Source of the DNA: Pseudomonas sp. GV071
GTDB lineage: Bacteria; Pseudomonadota; Gammaproteobacteria; Pseudomonadales; Pseudomonadaceae
DNA length: 64,000 bases
Assembly (NCBI RefSeq): GCF_003050835.1
Contig: NZ_QAOJ01000008.1
Location: 1-64,000, forward strand
Direction of reading: 5' to 3'
Position numbers and translations under genes: made by a program. This document shows, piece by piece, positions 31,635 to 41,273 of this stretch. The notes beneath the pieces were generated by a model. It made no database searches. It was given only the letters and a program-made list of their open reading frames with translations, and was not told the origin of the DNA. Numbering within the stretch: position 1 is the first letter of the stretch; each line of letters starts with the position of its first letter.

Positions 31635-31977
31635 TAACTACCTTTTGTACAACGATAACGCTGGCGAGCAAGCCTTTGGTTTTCACAGGAAAAAAGGGCT
31701 CTACCAGCGGCTGGGGGCCGCACGGTGCGACGAAATGGGGAGGCCGGATCTTATAAGGAAATGTCGCGTCGTGTCATCTTTGACCGCAGCGATGCTTGTA
31801 CAAGATGTCTCACGCCAGCTGTTCTGGTACGCCAGGCCACGCCCGGGGGCAGCCTTTGTACACTGCCGCCAAGTGGATTGGCAAACCTCTGGGCGGCATG
31901 CGCTGGGCGGAAAACGTCATTCGTTGGGCATAAAAAAACCCCGCCGAAGCGGGGTTTTTTATGAAGCGCGGGGAGTC
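31635..31977. other. Intergenic region upstream of argF
   Basis: About 340 bases. It holds the csp terminator (31932-31960) and the argF promoter region. TGTCGC at 31762-31767 resembles half of the Pseudomonas ArgR site (TGTCGC-N8-AA), but the downstream AA is not exact. No gene seen. Confidence 0.4.
31932..31960 (-). terminator. Rho-independent terminator after the cold-shock gene
   Basis: On the minus strand AACCCCGC-TTCG-GCGGGGTT continues into a T run, 18 bases past the csp stop. Confidence 0.9.
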
Positions 31978-32190
31978 TTAGACTACCTGTACTTCTTCAG
32001 CTTGCATGCCTTTCTGGCCTTTAGCGGCCACGAAAGATACGGTCTGACCTTCTTTCAAGCTTTTGAAGCCATCGGATTGGATAGCTTTGAAGTGCACGAA
32101 CAGGTCAGCGCCGCCGTTGCTTGGAGTGATGAAGCCGAAGCCTTTTTCATCGTTGAACCATTTAACGGTACCAGTTTCGCGATTAGCCAT
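31978..32190 (-). CDS. CspA-family cold-shock protein
   Basis: 70 residues, a single OB-fold domain. RNP1-type [15 protein letters not shown] and RNP2-type [10 protein letters not shown] are intact. Such proteins bind single-stranded RNA and DNA and act as RNA chaperones. The frame stays open upstream for 127 codons, but the ATG at 32190 ([11 protein letters not shown]) gives the conserved length. The ~400-base gap upstream leaves room for a long structured leader, as is usual for csp genes. Confidence 0.95.
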   Translation of the reverse strand: MANRETGTVKWFNDEKGFGFITPSNGGADLFVHFKAIQSDGFKSLKEGQTVSFVAAKGQKGMQAEEVQVV

Positions 32191-32590
32191 GGTGTAGATC
32201 CTTGAACAGAGTGGATTGCGGCGGGCTACAGGCCCAGCCAGTACTGAGTGCAAAGAGTTATCGGAATACGTGTAGATGGTTGGATCGAGATCTAAACACC
32301 AGGTTGCGATTCGCGGTACACATGCAGCACAGTGGCCTAAAGATACGCACTTTGTTTGAGTAATGCGACTAGCGAAGCCGTTGTTATCGATATAAATGGC
32401 ATATATCCGCCGAAACGCGCCGTGGTTGGCAGGTTTGAAATGCTGTAGTCGCGGTCTGATCAGGTCTATGGATTGGCCTGATAGGCCCCGATTCATGGGG
32501 CTTACGGCTATGGCGAAGCCTCGGCAGGCACTCCTATAGTGGACGCTTACCGACCGGATGAGTCGTCCCAAATAAAAATGAGGCTAGGCC
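32191..32590. other. Upstream region of the cold-shock gene and promoter of the molybdopterin oxidoreductase
   Basis: 400 bases. The part near csp is AT-richer and probably is its long 5' leader. The last ~60 bases serve the divergent oxidoreductase. No additional gene was recognised; the open frame through it has no family similarity that I can see. Confidence 0.4.
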
Positions 32591-34699
32591 ATGACCAAGA
32601 CCCTCCATCACCGTGCATGTCACCTGTGTGAAGCCATTTGCGGGCTTAGCATCGAAACCGAGACCCAACCTGACGGCAGTCAGCAGATCCTTTCAATCAA
32701 GGGTGATGCTCTGGATACCTTCAGCAGCGGCCATATCTGCCCCAAGGCGGTGGCCCTGCAAGACATCCAGCACGACCCTGATCGCATCCGCCAACCGATG
32801 CGCCGTGTCGGCAGTGAATGGCAGGCCATCGAGTGGGACGAGGCGTTCGACCTGGTGGCCAATCGCCTAGCGGACATTCAGGCTCGTCACGGGCAGAACG
32901 CGGTGGCCATCTATCAAGGCAACCCGAGCGTGCACAACTATGGGCTGATGACCCACAGCAACTATTTTCTCGGCCAACTGAAAACCCGCAATCGCTACTC
33001 GGCGACCTCGGTGGACCAGTTGCCCCACCACCTGACCAGCCACTTGATGTACGGCCATGGCTTGCTGATTCCGATCCCTGACATCGACCACACCGACTTC
33101 ATGCTGATTCTCGGCGGCAACCCGCTGGCCTCTAACGGCAGCATCATGACCGTGCCGAATGTGGAGAAGCGCCTGAAGGCGATCAAGGCCCGTGGCGGCA
33201 AAGTGGTAGTGGTCGACCCGCGCCGTAGCGAAACGGCGGCGATTGCCGATCAGCATATTTTTGTACGTCCGGGACAAGACGCGGCACTGCTCTTTGGCGT
33301 GCTCAACACCCTGTTCGAAGAGGGCCTGACCCGCACCAGCCATCTACCCATCGACGGGATAGACGAGGTGCGCAGTGCCGTCGCTGAGTTCACTGCCGAG
33401 GCCATGAGCGCCCGTTGCGGTGTGCCGGCCGAGACCATTCGCCAGTTGGCCCGAGACTTCGCCGCCGCCGACAAGGCCGTGTGTTACGGCCGTATGGGCG
33501 TGTCGACCCAGGTATTCGGCACGCTCTGCCAATGGGTGGTGCAACTGATCAACCTGGTTACCGGCAACCTCGATCGCGTGGGCGGGGTGCTGTGCACTGA
33601 GCCGGCGGTGGATTTGGTCGCGACCACTTCGGGCGGTCATTTCAACCGCTGGCAAAGCCGGGTTTCCGGGCTGCCGGAATACGCCGGTGAGCTACCGGTT
33701 TCGGCCTTGGCCGAAGAGATGCTGACCCCGGGCGAAGGGCAGATACGTGCGTTGGTCACGGTGGCCGGCAACCCGGTGCTGTCGACCCCCAATGGCCGGC
33801 AACTGGAGCAGGCGCTGGATGGCCTGGAGTTCATGCTGTGCATCGACTTCTACATCAACGAAACCACCCGCTACGCCGACCTGATCCTGCCCCCTACTGC
33901 GCCGCTGGAGCACGATCACTACGACACCACCTTCAATGTATTCGCTGTGCGCAACGTCACCCGCTTCAACGAGCCGGTGCTGGCCAAGCCCGAAGGCGCA
34001 CTGCATGACTGGGAGATCTTCGTCGGTCTGGCCAAAGCCTTTGCTGCGAAGACAGAAACGGTGCTGAAACCGACCATGGAACCGGCGCAGATGATCGACA
34101 TGGGCCTGCGTTTTGGCCTGTACGGCGACAAATCCGAGCACCAGCTGTCAGTGGCCAAGTTGCGCGAACACCCCCATGGCATCGATTTGGGCGCACTGAA
34201 ACCCAATCTGCTGGAACGCCTGAAAACTCCGAGCAAAACCGTGCAGGCGGCGCCCGAGATAGTGCTCAATGACCTGGCGCGTTTTGCCGCGCAACCGGTG
34301 CCCAAGGTCGATGAGCTGGTGCTGATCGGCCGTCGCCATGTACGCAGCAATAACTCCTGGATGCACAACTACCATCGCTTGGTGAAGGGCAAGCCGCGCC
34401 ATCAGTTGCTGATGAACCCGCAGGACATGGCCAGCCGCGCGCTTATTGACGGGCAACTGGTCAGCGTGCGCTCGCGGGTGGGCATGATCGAAGTGGAAGT
34501 GGCCGGCAGTGAAGACATGATGCAAGGCGTGGTCAGCCTGCCGCATGGCTGGGGCCATGGCCGCCCGGGCGTGCAGATGGCGATTGCCAGCGCGCAGCCC
34601 GGTGCCAGCGCCAATGACCTGACTGATGAGCGCCAGCTCGATGTGCTGTCGGGCAATGCCGCGTTGAATGGCGTACCGGTTGTAGTAGCGGCTGCCTGA
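32591..34699 (+). CDS. Molybdopterin-dependent oxidoreductase (DMSO reductase family), catalytic subunit only
   Basis: 702 residues. An N-terminal [4Fe-4S] domain has Cys10, Cys13, Cys17 and Cys50 (CHLCEAICGL..HICPK), followed by Mo-bisMGD domains (GGNPLASNG, VVVDPRRSETA, ILPPTAPLEHDHYDTTF) and a C-terminal cofactor-binding barrel. At the usual metal-ligand position (SVDQLPHHLTSH, residues 140-151) there is no Cys or selenocysteine. No signal peptide and no partner subunit are nearby, so it is probably a cytoplasmic stand-alone enzyme. Substrate unknown; formate dehydrogenase or nitrate reductase labels would be guesses. Confidence 0.85.
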   Translation: MTKTLHHRACHLCEAICGLSIETETQPDGSQQILSIKGDALDTFSSGHICPKAVALQDIQHDPDRIRQPMRRVGSEWQAIEWDEAFDLVANRLADIQARHGQNAVAIYQGNPSVHNYGLMTHSNYFLGQLKTRNRYSATSVDQLPHHLTSHLMYGHGLLIPIPDIDHTDFMLILGGNPLASNGSIMTVPNVEKRLKAIKARGGKVVVVDPRRSETAAIADQHIFVRPGQDAALLFGVLNTLFEEGLTRTSHLPIDGIDEVRSAVAEFTAEAMSARCGVPAETIRQLARDFAAADKAVCYGRMGVSTQVFGTLCQWVVQLINLVTGNLDRVGGVLCTEPAVDLVATTSGGHFNRWQSRVSGLPEYAGELPVSALAEEMLTPGEGQIRALVTVAGNPVLSTPNGRQLEQALDGLEFMLCIDFYINETTRYADLILPPTAPLEHDHYDTTFNVFAVRNVTRFNEPVLAKPEGALHDWEIFVGLAKAFAAKTETVLKPTMEPAQMIDMGLRFGLYGDKSEHQLSVAKLREHPHGIDLGALKPNLLERLKTPSKTVQAAPEIVLNDLARFAAQPVPKVDELVLIGRRHVRSNNSWMHNYHRLVKGKPRHQLLMNPQDMASRALIDGQLVSVRSRVGMIEVEVAGSEDMMQGVVSLPHGWGHGRPGVQMAIASAQPGASANDLTDERQLDVLSGNAALNGVPVVVAAA

Positions 34700-34851
34700 G
34701 CCGCACCACGGCTTAGGCCTGCAACGCCTGCGGAATACGACGATAGGAGGGTCGCGCCAAGCGCGCGGCTTTCCGTTACAATGCCCGCCACCGTGTCGGC
34801 CCGTGAGTCGGCGAGTTGGACAGTCAGATAGGCCTTAGTGCTGAGGTACCC

Positions 34852-35178
34852 ATGGATATCATCGAAACTATCAAAGAGCAGATCGCTAACAACGCCATCC
34901 TGCTGTACATGAAAGGCTCGCCGAACGCCCCGCAATGCGGCTTCTCGTCGAAGGCGGCTCAGGTTGTCATGGCATGCGGCGAGAAATTCGCCTATGTCGA
35001 CATCCTGCAAAACCCGGAAATTCGCGCCAACCTGCCAAAATACGCCAACTGGCCAACCTTCCCGCAACTGTGGGTTGGCGGTGAGTTGGTTGGCGGTAGC
35101 GACATCATGGTTGAGATGTTCGAAAAGGGTGAACTGCAAACCCTGGTCAAGGCAGCCTCCGCTAAAGCGGACGCCTGA
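34852..35178 (+). CDS. grxD: Monothiol glutaredoxin Grx4
   Basis: 108 residues. The monothiol active site CGFS (Cys29 to Ser32) and the motifs WPTFPQLWVGGELVGGSDI are those of Grx4/GrxD, which carries [2Fe-2S] clusters with glutathione and works with BolA proteins. The frame is open to 34816, but the ATG at 34852 gives the family length. The TTACAAT at about 34775 could be a -10 box. It is followed by a terminator and convergent bfr. Confidence 0.95.
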   Translation: MDIIETIKEQIANNAILLYMKGSPNAPQCGFSSKAAQVVMACGEKFAYVDILQNPEIRANLPKYANWPTFPQLWVGGELVGGSDIMVEMFEKGELQTLVKAASAKADA

Positions 35179-35194
35179 TCAAAACGCAGTAAAT

Positions 35195-35223
35195 AAAAAG
35201 CCCCGCTGATGCGGGGCTTTTTT
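35195..35223. terminator. Terminator shared by grxD and bfr
   Basis: AAAAAGCCCCGC-TGAT-GCGGGGCTTTTTT, symmetric and between convergent genes, so probably works in both directions. Confidence 0.92.
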
Positions 35224-35235
35224 ATGCCTGACGAG

Positions 35236-35706
35236 TTACTCGTCCATCTGCGATTGCAGGTAGTTCTGCAGGCCGACTTTGTCGATCAGGCTGAGCTGGG
35301 TTTCCAGCCAGTCGATGTGATCTTCCTCGGAGCAGAGGATCTCTTCGAGCAGCTCGCGGCTGGCGTAGTCGGCGATGCTTTCGCAGTAGGCGATGGCTTC
35401 TTTCAGATCGATGTGCGCTTTGTGCTCGATCTTCAGGTCGCACTCCAGCATTTCCTTGGTGTTCTCACCGATCAGGATCTTGCCGAGGTCTTGCAGGTTC
35501 GGCAGGCCTTCGAGGAACAGGATGCGTTTGATCAGTTTGTCCGCGTGTTTCATCTCATCGATGGACTCGTGGTACTCGTGCTCGCCCAGCTTTTTCAGGC
35601 CCCAGTCTTCGTACATGCGCGCATGCAGGAAGTATTGATTGATGGCGACCAGCTCGTTGCCGAGGATTTTGTTGAGGTGCTGGATGACTTTCTTGTCGCC
35701 TTTCAT
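35236..35706 (-). CDS. bfr: Bacterioferritin
   Basis: 156 residues, the subunit of a 24-mer iron-storage shell. Ferroxidase ligands Glu18, Glu51 and His54 and the haem-ligating Met52 (DEMKHADKL) are all present, so it is a haem-binding BfrB type. The ATG at 35706 gives the standard length, although the frame is open to 35772. Bfd, its ferredoxin partner for iron release, is encoded just upstream on the same strand with its own terminator. Confidence 0.95.
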   Translation of the reverse strand: MKGDKKVIQHLNKILGNELVAINQYFLHARMYEDWGLKKLGEHEYHESIDEMKHADKLIKRILFLEGLPNLQDLGKILIGENTKEMLECDLKIEHKAHIDLKEAIAYCESIADYASRELLEEILCSEEDHIDWLETQLSLIDKVGLQNYLQSQMDE

Positions 35707-35862
35707 GTCGGGGTCCTGCCGTGCAAGGGAGTGATAGCGTGAGAGTCTGACCCTGTGTTTTTCGACTGTCAAATGTAAGTGTTTGAATTTAAACGAAAAT
35801 TAAAACCGAATACGAATGTTTTATTTCCGCGTCTCGGCGCTAACTGCTTGAATTTTGGGCAT

Positions 35863-35890
35863 AAAAAAACCGGACACTCGGTCCGGTTTT
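35863..35890 (-). terminator. Terminator after bfd
   Basis: ACCGGAC-CGAGT-GTCCGGT with a T run on the minus strand, 17 bases past the bfd stop, separating bfd from bfr. Confidence 0.88.
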
Positions 35891-35906
35891 CAGAAAACGA
35901 CTACTT

Positions 35907-36125
35907 TTATGCCATAACAAAATTTGCAGGGTAGGCGAGGGCGGCCTGGCTGCTTTGCACTTCCGTGAGGGTTTCGCGCACCACTTGCTTGGCCAGGGTC
36001 GCGCATTTTCCGCATTGGCTGGCAACTTCCAGCGCATTACGAACGTCACGGTAGCTGCAGCAACCTTCGTTGATTGCATCGCGGATTTGACCGTCAGTGA
36101 CACCCATGCAAAGGCATACGTACAT
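35907..36125 (-). CDS. bfd: Bacterioferritin-associated ferredoxin
   Basis: 72 residues. The [2Fe-2S] ligands are Cys4 and Cys6 (MYVCLCMGV) and Cys38 and Cys41 (ASQCGKCATL). Bfd docks on bacterioferritin and reduces it to free stored iron. The ATG at 36125 is preferred over an upstream start. A Fur-box-like sequence at 36166-36188 suits iron-starvation induction, as known for P. aeruginosa bfd. Confidence 0.95.
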   Translation of the reverse strand: MYVCLCMGVTDGQIRDAINEGCCSYRDVRNALEVASQCGKCATLAKQVVRETLTEVQSSQAALAYPANFVMA

Positions 36126-36165
36126 AAAAGGCCCAACACTCAAAATGGCTTGATGCGAAGGATAC

Positions 36166-36188
36166 TAATGTTAATGAGAACGCTTGTC
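36166..36188. promoter_or_regulatory. Fur-box-like site upstream of bfd
   Basis: TAATGTTAATGAGAACGCTTGTC resembles the Fur consensus on its left side (AATGNTAATGAGAA). It lies 41-63 bases before the bfd start. Confidence 0.5.
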
Positions 36189-36261
36189 AAAACGTAGAAG
36201 GGATATTGGCGTCGACAAACCCGCGCACCGATAAACGGTAAAAGGCCAGCAAATGGTCAAT

Positions 36262-36293
36262 AAAAAACCCGGCGCTGGGGCCGGGTTTTTTTA
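36262..36293 (-). terminator. Terminator after rnt
   Basis: AACCCGGC-GCTGG-GGCCGGGTT type stem flanked by A and T runs, about 18 bases past the rnt stop on the minus strand. Confidence 0.88.
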
Positions 36294-36310
36294 TCGGGCT
36301 ACGGACGTAC

Positions 36311-36985
36311 TCAGTCGTCGAAGTCCTGCCAACCGCCCAGCTCTTTCCAACGGTTGACGATGCCGCAGAACAGCTCGGCGGTCTTCTCGGTGTCGTAACG
36401 CGCCGAATGCGCTTCACGGCCATCGAAGTCCATACCGGCCGCCTGACAGGCGCGCGCCAGTACCGTCTGCCCGTAGGCAAGGCCGGCGAGGGTGGCGGTG
36501 TCGAAGCTGGAGAAGGGGTGGAACGGGTTGCGTTTCAGATCGTTGCGCGCCACCGCTGCATTGAGAAAACCCAAATCGAAGCTGCTGTTATGGCCGACCA
36601 GAATCGCCCGTTTGCAGCCATTGGCTTTCAACGCCTTGCGGATGCCGCGGAAGATATCAGTGAGCGCCGACTCCTCGCTCACCGCCATACGCAGCGGGTG
36701 GTCCAGCTTGATGCCGGTGAACTCCAGCGCAGCCGCCTCGATATTGGCGCCCTCGAACGGCTCGATGCGGAAGAAATAGGTGTGTTCCGGGAACAGGAAG
36801 CCCTTTTCATCCATGCCGACGGTGGTTGCCGCGATTTCCAGCAGGGCGTCGGTGGCGCAGTTGAAACCGCCAGTCTCGACGTCGACCACCACGGGCAAGT
36901 AGCCGCGAAAACGCTCGGCCATGGGGTGGCGCGAACCGCTGCTGCCGCCGCCTTCCGATTCGTCGTCGTAGTTGTCTTCACTCAC
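36311..36985 (-). CDS. rnt: Ribonuclease T
   Basis: 224 residues, DEDD-family 3'-5' exoribonuclease for tRNA and small RNA 3' ends. Exo I is [11 protein letters not shown], Exo II is [12 protein letters not shown], Exo III is [14 protein letters not shown]. The N-terminus has an acidic/Ser-rich extension (about 20 residues) typical of Pseudomonas forms. Its start overlaps the pyrC stop by four bases (ATGA), so the two are translationally coupled. Confidence 0.95.
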   Translation of the reverse strand: MSEDNYDDESEGGGSSGSRHPMAERFRGYLPVVVDVETGGFNCATDALLEIAATTVGMDEKGFLFPEHTYFFRIEPFEGANIEAAALEFTGIKLDHPLRMAVSEESALTDIFRGIRKALKANGCKRAILVGHNSSFDLGFLNAAVARNDLKRNPFHPFSSFDTATLAGLAYGQTVLARACQAAGMDFDGREAHSARYDTEKTAELFCGIVNRWKELGGWQDFDD

Positions 36986-38028
36986 GCAGTTTGCTCCAGC
37001 AGGCGCCAGCGCAGTTTTTCACCGGCGCGCAGCGGGACGACACTGTGCTGGCCAAGCGGCAAGCTGGTCGGGGCAGTCCATTCTTCACGGACCAGGGTAA
37101 TGGTATCGGTATTGCGCGGCAGGCCGTAGAAGTCCGGGCCGTTCTTGCTGGCAAAACCTTCCAGTTTGTCCAGCGCATTGCGCTGCTCGAAGGCCTCGGC
37201 GTACAGCTCGATGGCGGCGTAGGCGGTGTAGCAACCGGCGCAGCCACAGGCGGCTTCTTTCGCGTGCTGGGCGTGGGGCGCCGAGTCGGTGCCGAGGAAG
37301 AATTTGGCGCTGCCACTGGTGGCGGCGTCCAGCAAGGCTTCCTGGTGCACATTGCGCTTGAGAATCGGCAGGCAATAGAAGTGCGGGCGGATGCCGCCAA
37401 CCAGCATGTGATTGCGGTTGTACAGCAGGTGGTGGGCGGTAATGGTGGCGCCGACGTTGGCCGGAGCGCTGTTGACGAACTGCACTGCGTCGCCGGTGGT
37501 GATGTGTTCAAACACCACTTTCAGCGTCGGGAAGCGCTCAACCACACGGGTCAGGTGCTCGTCGATAAATACCTTTTCGCGATCGAATACATCGATCTCG
37601 CCGCGGGTCACTTCGCCGTGTACCAACAGCGGCATGCCGACTTCAGCCATCACTTCCAGCACGTGGAAAATCTTGTCGACGCTGGTGACGCCGGAGTCGG
37701 AGTTGGTGGTGGCACCCGCCGGGTAGAGCTTGGCGGCATGAACGAAACCCGAGGCCATGGCAGTGCGCACATCGTCAGGGCTGGTCACGTCGGTGAGGTA
37801 GAGCACCATCAGCGGCTCGAATTGGCTGCCGGCCGGGCGTGCAGCAAGAATGCGCTGGCGATAGCCATCGGCTTCGACGGCGTTGCGCACTGGCGGCACC
37901 AGGTTCGGCATGATGATGGCGCGGCCAAAGGTGCGCGCGACGTCGGCGACCGTGTGTGGCAGCACCGCGCCGTCGCGCAGGTGAATGTGCCAGTCGTCTG
38001 GGCGCAGCAGGGTTAGGCGGTCAGTCAT
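36982..38028 (-). CDS. pyrC: Dihydroorotase
   Basis: 348 residues, class II dihydroorotase of pyrimidine synthesis. The zinc motif is [12 protein letters not shown]; the carbamylated-lysine region is [28 protein letters not shown] and [15 protein letters not shown] complete the site. The ATG at 38028 ([13 protein letters not shown]) is preferred; the frame is open further upstream without family similarity. It is the first gene of a pyrC-rnt unit. Confidence 0.95.
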   Translation of the reverse strand: MTDRLTLLRPDDWHIHLRDGAVLPHTVADVARTFGRAIIMPNLVPPVRNAVEADGYRQRILAARPAGSQFEPLMVLYLTDVTSPDDVRTAMASGFVHAAKLYPAGATTNSDSGVTSVDKIFHVLEVMAEVGMPLLVHGEVTRGEIDVFDREKVFIDEHLTRVVERFPTLKVVFEHITTGDAVQFVNSAPANVGATITAHHLLYNRNHMLVGGIRPHFYCLPILKRNVHQEALLDAATSGSAKFFLGTDSAPHAQHAKEAACGCAGCYTAYAAIELYAEAFEQRNALDKLEGFASKNGPDFYGLPRNTDTITLVREEWTAPTSLPLGQHSVVPLRAGEKLRWRLLEQTA

Positions 38029-38175
38029 GGGGGGCAATACCAGATCAGCGAAATTTGTGCGGTAAAAACTGCTGCGAATGCTACCGGAAAAGCCTGACAG
38101 CGGCACCCGCTATCAAGTTTTGCCAGCGCTAACCGATACCCCCTGAGAATGCAGTAAATCCTTGTGGAGCCTACC

Positions 38176-39090
38176 GTGCGCCAGCGCTATCTCGCCTTGT
38201 TCAGTCTTTTCGCCAGCCTGCCGGCCATGGCGATCACCTTTCAGACGCGCCTGGAAAAGGTTGAGTGGAAGGTCGATGGCGATCAATTCGAGTGCCGTCT
38301 GTCGCAAGACATTACTGATTTTGGCCAAGGGCAATTTGTCCGCCGTGCCGGTGAACAGGTGACCTTTCGCCTGCAGGCGCGGGAGCGTTGGCTGGGCGCC
38401 GGTTCGGCCACCCTGGTGGCCGCCGCTGCGCCTTGGCAGCCGGGCCGTGGAGATATCAACCTGGGCGTGGTGAACGTCGATAACGGCGTCATGCCATTCA
38501 ACAGCACCCAGCAGCAGGGCACGCGCTTGCTAACCGGTTTGCTCGAAGGCCGCAGCCCGTTGGTGCGCCACCGCACTCCGGAAGGCGGTGAAGGCATTGA
38601 AGTCCGGCTCCTACCGGTGAAATTCAACAAGGCCTACCACGATTATCTGGATTGCACGACCAAACTGCTGCCAGTGAACTTCGATCAGATCAAACAAGCC
38701 CAGGTTAATTTTCCGGGCGGAGGTTCTGATCTCGACGATGTTTCCCGCGCAAAACTCGAAATCATCCTGCAATACATGAAGGCCGATCCGAGCGTTAACC
38801 ATATCGAACTGGATGGCCATTCCGACAATGGCGGCAATCGCCTGACCAACCGCGACATGTCGCGCCGCCGTGCGCTGTCGGTAATGGAGTACTTCAAGGC
38901 CAATGGCGTACCGGAAGAACAGATCCTGGTGCGTTTCCATGGCGAGCAATACCCCTTGGTACCCAACACCAACCCCGCCAATCGGGCGAAAAACCGCCGC
39001 GTGACGGTGCACCTGTCGCGGCAGCCGCTGGCGCCGGCACCGACTACCCCAGCTACCGCCGCGCCCATAAAGCCGGCTGCCACCTCCTGA
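38176..39090 (+). CDS. motY: OmpA-domain flagellar protein MotY
   Basis: 304 residues. A signal peptide (RYLALFSLFASLPAMA) precedes a MotY-type N-terminal domain (ITFQTRLEKVEWKVDGDQFE). The C-terminal OmpA-like peptidoglycan-binding domain has ELDGHSDNGGNRLTNRDMSR, LSVMEYFKANGVPEEQI and NRAKNRRVTVHL. MotY forms part of the T-ring that supports the stator in Pseudomonas and Vibrio flagella. TGGAG at 38165-38169 indicates a GTG start at 38176. It lies between pyrC and argG, as I recall from P. aeruginosa. Confidence 0.88.
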   Translation: MRQRYLALFSLFASLPAMAITFQTRLEKVEWKVDGDQFECRLSQDITDFGQGQFVRRAGEQVTFRLQARERWLGAGSATLVAAAAPWQPGRGDINLGVVNVDNGVMPFNSTQQQGTRLLTGLLEGRSPLVRHRTPEGGEGIEVRLLPVKFNKAYHDYLDCTTKLLPVNFDQIKQAQVNFPGGGSDLDDVSRAKLEIILQYMKADPSVNHIELDGHSDNGGNRLTNRDMSRRRALSVMEYFKANGVPEEQILVRFHGEQYPLVPNTNPANRAKNRRVTVHLSRQPLAPAPTTPATAAPIKPAATS

Positions 39091-39213
39091 GCCAGTCGTC
39101 GTTTAGACGAAAGAATCCGTCGCTTCATCGTCATAAGCTGTCGCGCCTCTGTAAATCGGTCGTGGCTGCCAGTAGAATCGCGGGTTTTCCGTAGAACCCC
39201 GTGGAGTGATGGC

Positions 39214-40431
39214 ATGGCGGACGTAAAGAAGGTTGTCCTGGCGTATTCCGGTGGCCTCGACACTTCGGTAATTCTCAAGTGGCTGCAAGACACCTATCAA
39301 TGTGAGGTGGTGACCTTCACCGCCGATCTCGGTCAAGGCGAAGAAGTTGAGCCGGCTCGTGCCAAGGCACAGGCCATGGGCGTCAAGGAAATCTTCATCG
39401 ACGACCTGCGCGAAGAATTCGTGCGCGACTTCGTTTTCCCCATGTTCCGCGCCAACACCGTGTACGAAGGCGAGTACCTGCTGGGTACTTCCATCGCTCG
39501 TCCGCTGATCGCCAAACGCCTGATCGAAATCGCCAACGAAACCGGCGCTGACGCCATTTCCCACGGCGCCACTGGCAAAGGCAACGACCAGGTTCGCTTC
39601 GAACTCGGCGCTTATGCGCTCAAGCCCGGCGTGAAAGTGATTGCTCCGTGGCGTGAGTGGGACCTGCTGTCCCGCGAGAAGCTGATGGACTACGCCGAGA
39701 AGCACGCCATCCCGATCGAGCGCCACGGCAAGAAAAAATCGCCGTACTCCATGGATGCCAACCTGCTGCACATCTCCTATGAAGGCGGCGTTCTGGAAGA
39801 CACCTGGACCGAGCACGAAGAAGACATGTGGAAATGGACCGTCTCCCCCGAGAACGCTCCAGACAAACCGACGTACCTGGAACTCACCTACCGTAACGGC
39901 GATATCGTTGCCCTCGACGGCGTGGAAATGAGCCCGGCCACCGTGCTGGCAACGCTGAACAAAATCGGCGGCGAGAACGGTATCGGTCGTCTCGACATCG
40001 TCGAGAACCGCTACGTCGGCATGAAGTCCCGTGGCTGCTACGAGACCCCAGGCGGCACCATCATGCTGCGCGCTCACCGGGCGATCGAATCGATCACCCT
40101 CGACCGCGAAGTCGCTCACCTCAAAGACGAGCTGATGCCCAAGTACGCCAGCCTGATCTACACCGGCTACTGGTGGAGCCCTGAGCGTCTGATGCTGCAA
40201 CAGATGATCGACGCCTCCCAGGCCCACGTGAACGGTGTGGTGCGCCTGAAGCTGTATAAAGGCAACGTTATCGTTACCGGCCGCAAGTCCGAAGGCTCGC
40301 TGTTCGACGCCAACATCGCCACCTTCGAAGAAGACGGCGGCGCGTACAACCAGGCTGACGCGGCTGGCTTTATCAAGTTGAACGCTTTGCGCATGCGCAT
40401 CGCCGCCAACAAGGGCCGCAAGCTGTTCTAA
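39214..40431 (+). CDS. argG: Argininosuccinate synthase
   Basis: 405 residues, joining citrulline and aspartate with ATP in arginine synthesis. The N-type ATP pyrophosphatase loop is [28 protein letters not shown] and [14 protein letters not shown] are substrate-site motifs. Codon bias suggests high expression. It has its own terminator. With argF in this window it covers two consecutive steps of arginine formation. Confidence 0.96.
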   Translation: MADVKKVVLAYSGGLDTSVILKWLQDTYQCEVVTFTADLGQGEEVEPARAKAQAMGVKEIFIDDLREEFVRDFVFPMFRANTVYEGEYLLGTSIARPLIAKRLIEIANETGADAISHGATGKGNDQVRFELGAYALKPGVKVIAPWREWDLLSREKLMDYAEKHAIPIERHGKKKSPYSMDANLLHISYEGGVLEDTWTEHEEDMWKWTVSPENAPDKPTYLELTYRNGDIVALDGVEMSPATVLATLNKIGGENGIGRLDIVENRYVGMKSRGCYETPGGTIMLRAHRAIESITLDREVAHLKDELMPKYASLIYTGYWWSPERLMLQQMIDASQAHVNGVVRLKLYKGNVIVTGRKSEGSLFDANIATFEEDGGAYNQADAAGFIKLNALRMRIAANKGRKLF

Positions 40432-40450
40432 GCTAGCCAAGCTCGACCAG

Positions 40451-40479
40451 ACCCCGGCCATGAGCCGGGGTTTGCTTTT
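40451..40479 (+). terminator. Terminator after argG
   Basis: ACCCCGGC-CATGA-GCCGGGGT stem followed by a T-rich tail, 20 bases after the stop. Confidence 0.85.
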
Positions 40480-40518
40480 CTAAGCCCGAGACTACGGGCA
40501 CCGATGAGGAAACGACTG

Positions 40519-40911
40519 ATGAGACTGCTGCATACCATGCTGCGTGTCGGCGATATGGATAAATCCATCGCGTTCTATACCGAAGTGCTGGGCATGACCC
40601 TGCTGCGCCGCAAGGATTACCCGGACGGGCAGTTCACCCTGGCGTTCGTTGGTTACGGCAATGAAGCGGACAATAGTGTGATCGAGCTGACCCACAACTG
40701 GGGCGTCGACAGCTATGAGCGGGGTACCGGCTACGGCCACATCGCTCTGGAAGTGGCGGATGTGTACAAAGCCTGCGAAGACATCCGCACCCGTGGCGGC
40801 AAGATCACCCGCGAACCGGGGCCGATGAAACACGGCACCAGCATCCTGGCGTTTGTTGAAGACCCGGATGGCTACAAAATTGAACTGCTGTCGCCGTCGC
40901 GCGGCGATTGA
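40519..40911 (+). CDS. gloA: Lactoylglutathione lyase (glyoxalase I)
   Basis: 130 residues, metal-dependent glyoxalase I detoxifying methylglyoxal with glutathione. Metal ligands are in RLLHTMLRV (His5), [10 protein letters not shown] (Glu), GYGHIALEV (His) and YKIELLS (Glu). GAGGAAAC precedes the ATG at 40519; an in-frame ATG at 40504 is less well placed. A symmetric terminator follows. Confidence 0.95.
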   Translation: MRLLHTMLRVGDMDKSIAFYTEVLGMTLLRRKDYPDGQFTLAFVGYGNEADNSVIELTHNWGVDSYERGTGYGHIALEVADVYKACEDIRTRGGKITREPGPMKHGTSILAFVEDPDGYKIELLSPSRGD

Positions 40912-40941
40912 AGAGACGCACCCTTCGTGGTGATGTAGCGA

Positions 40942-40980
40942 CCAATAAAAAGCCCGACTTGATGTCGGGCTTTTTATTGG
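40942..40980. terminator. Bidirectional terminator between gloA and the PA3496-like gene
   Basis: CCAATAAAAAGCCCGAC-TTGAT-GTCGGGCTTTTTATTGG, a perfect palindrome with T runs on both strands, between convergent genes. Confidence 0.92.
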
Positions 40981-40984
40981 GTGA

Positions 40985-41167
40985 TCACAGATCGAAATCG
41001 TATTCGGCCAGTTGTTTGTGCAACCGTCGCTCTTCCAAGAGATTGTCGATGATGCGGCGCTTGGTCAGGTTGGTTTTCGCCACCTCGACCGGGGCTTCCA
41101 CCACCTCGTCGCTATCGTCGCTTACCACGTCTTCGTCGAGTTCCAGTTCTTCTTTGCTAGTGCTCAT
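40985..41167 (-). CDS. PA3496-like small acidic protein
   Basis: 60 residues. A very acidic N-terminal half (ELELDEDVVSDDSDEVVEAP) and a basic, helical C-terminal half (NLTKRRIIDNLLEERRLHKQ). It matches the Pseudomonas PA3496 family, which I recall being annotated as a putative envelope-integrity protein. Position next to nth and rnf is also as in P. aeruginosa. The ATG at 41167 is preferred over an upstream start. No signal peptide or membrane segment is visible. Confidence 0.8.
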   Translation of the reverse strand: MSTSKEELELDEDVVSDDSDEVVEAPVEVAKTNLTKRRIIDNLLEERRLHKQLAEYDFDL

Positions 41168-41273
41168 TGACGTCCACTCCCGGCTACAGGGCCATTGGCG
41201 CACCTTATATCGGCAAACACGGGACGGGTAAAAAAGATTTTTTCAATCGACTGTCAGGTAAATCACAAATGAG

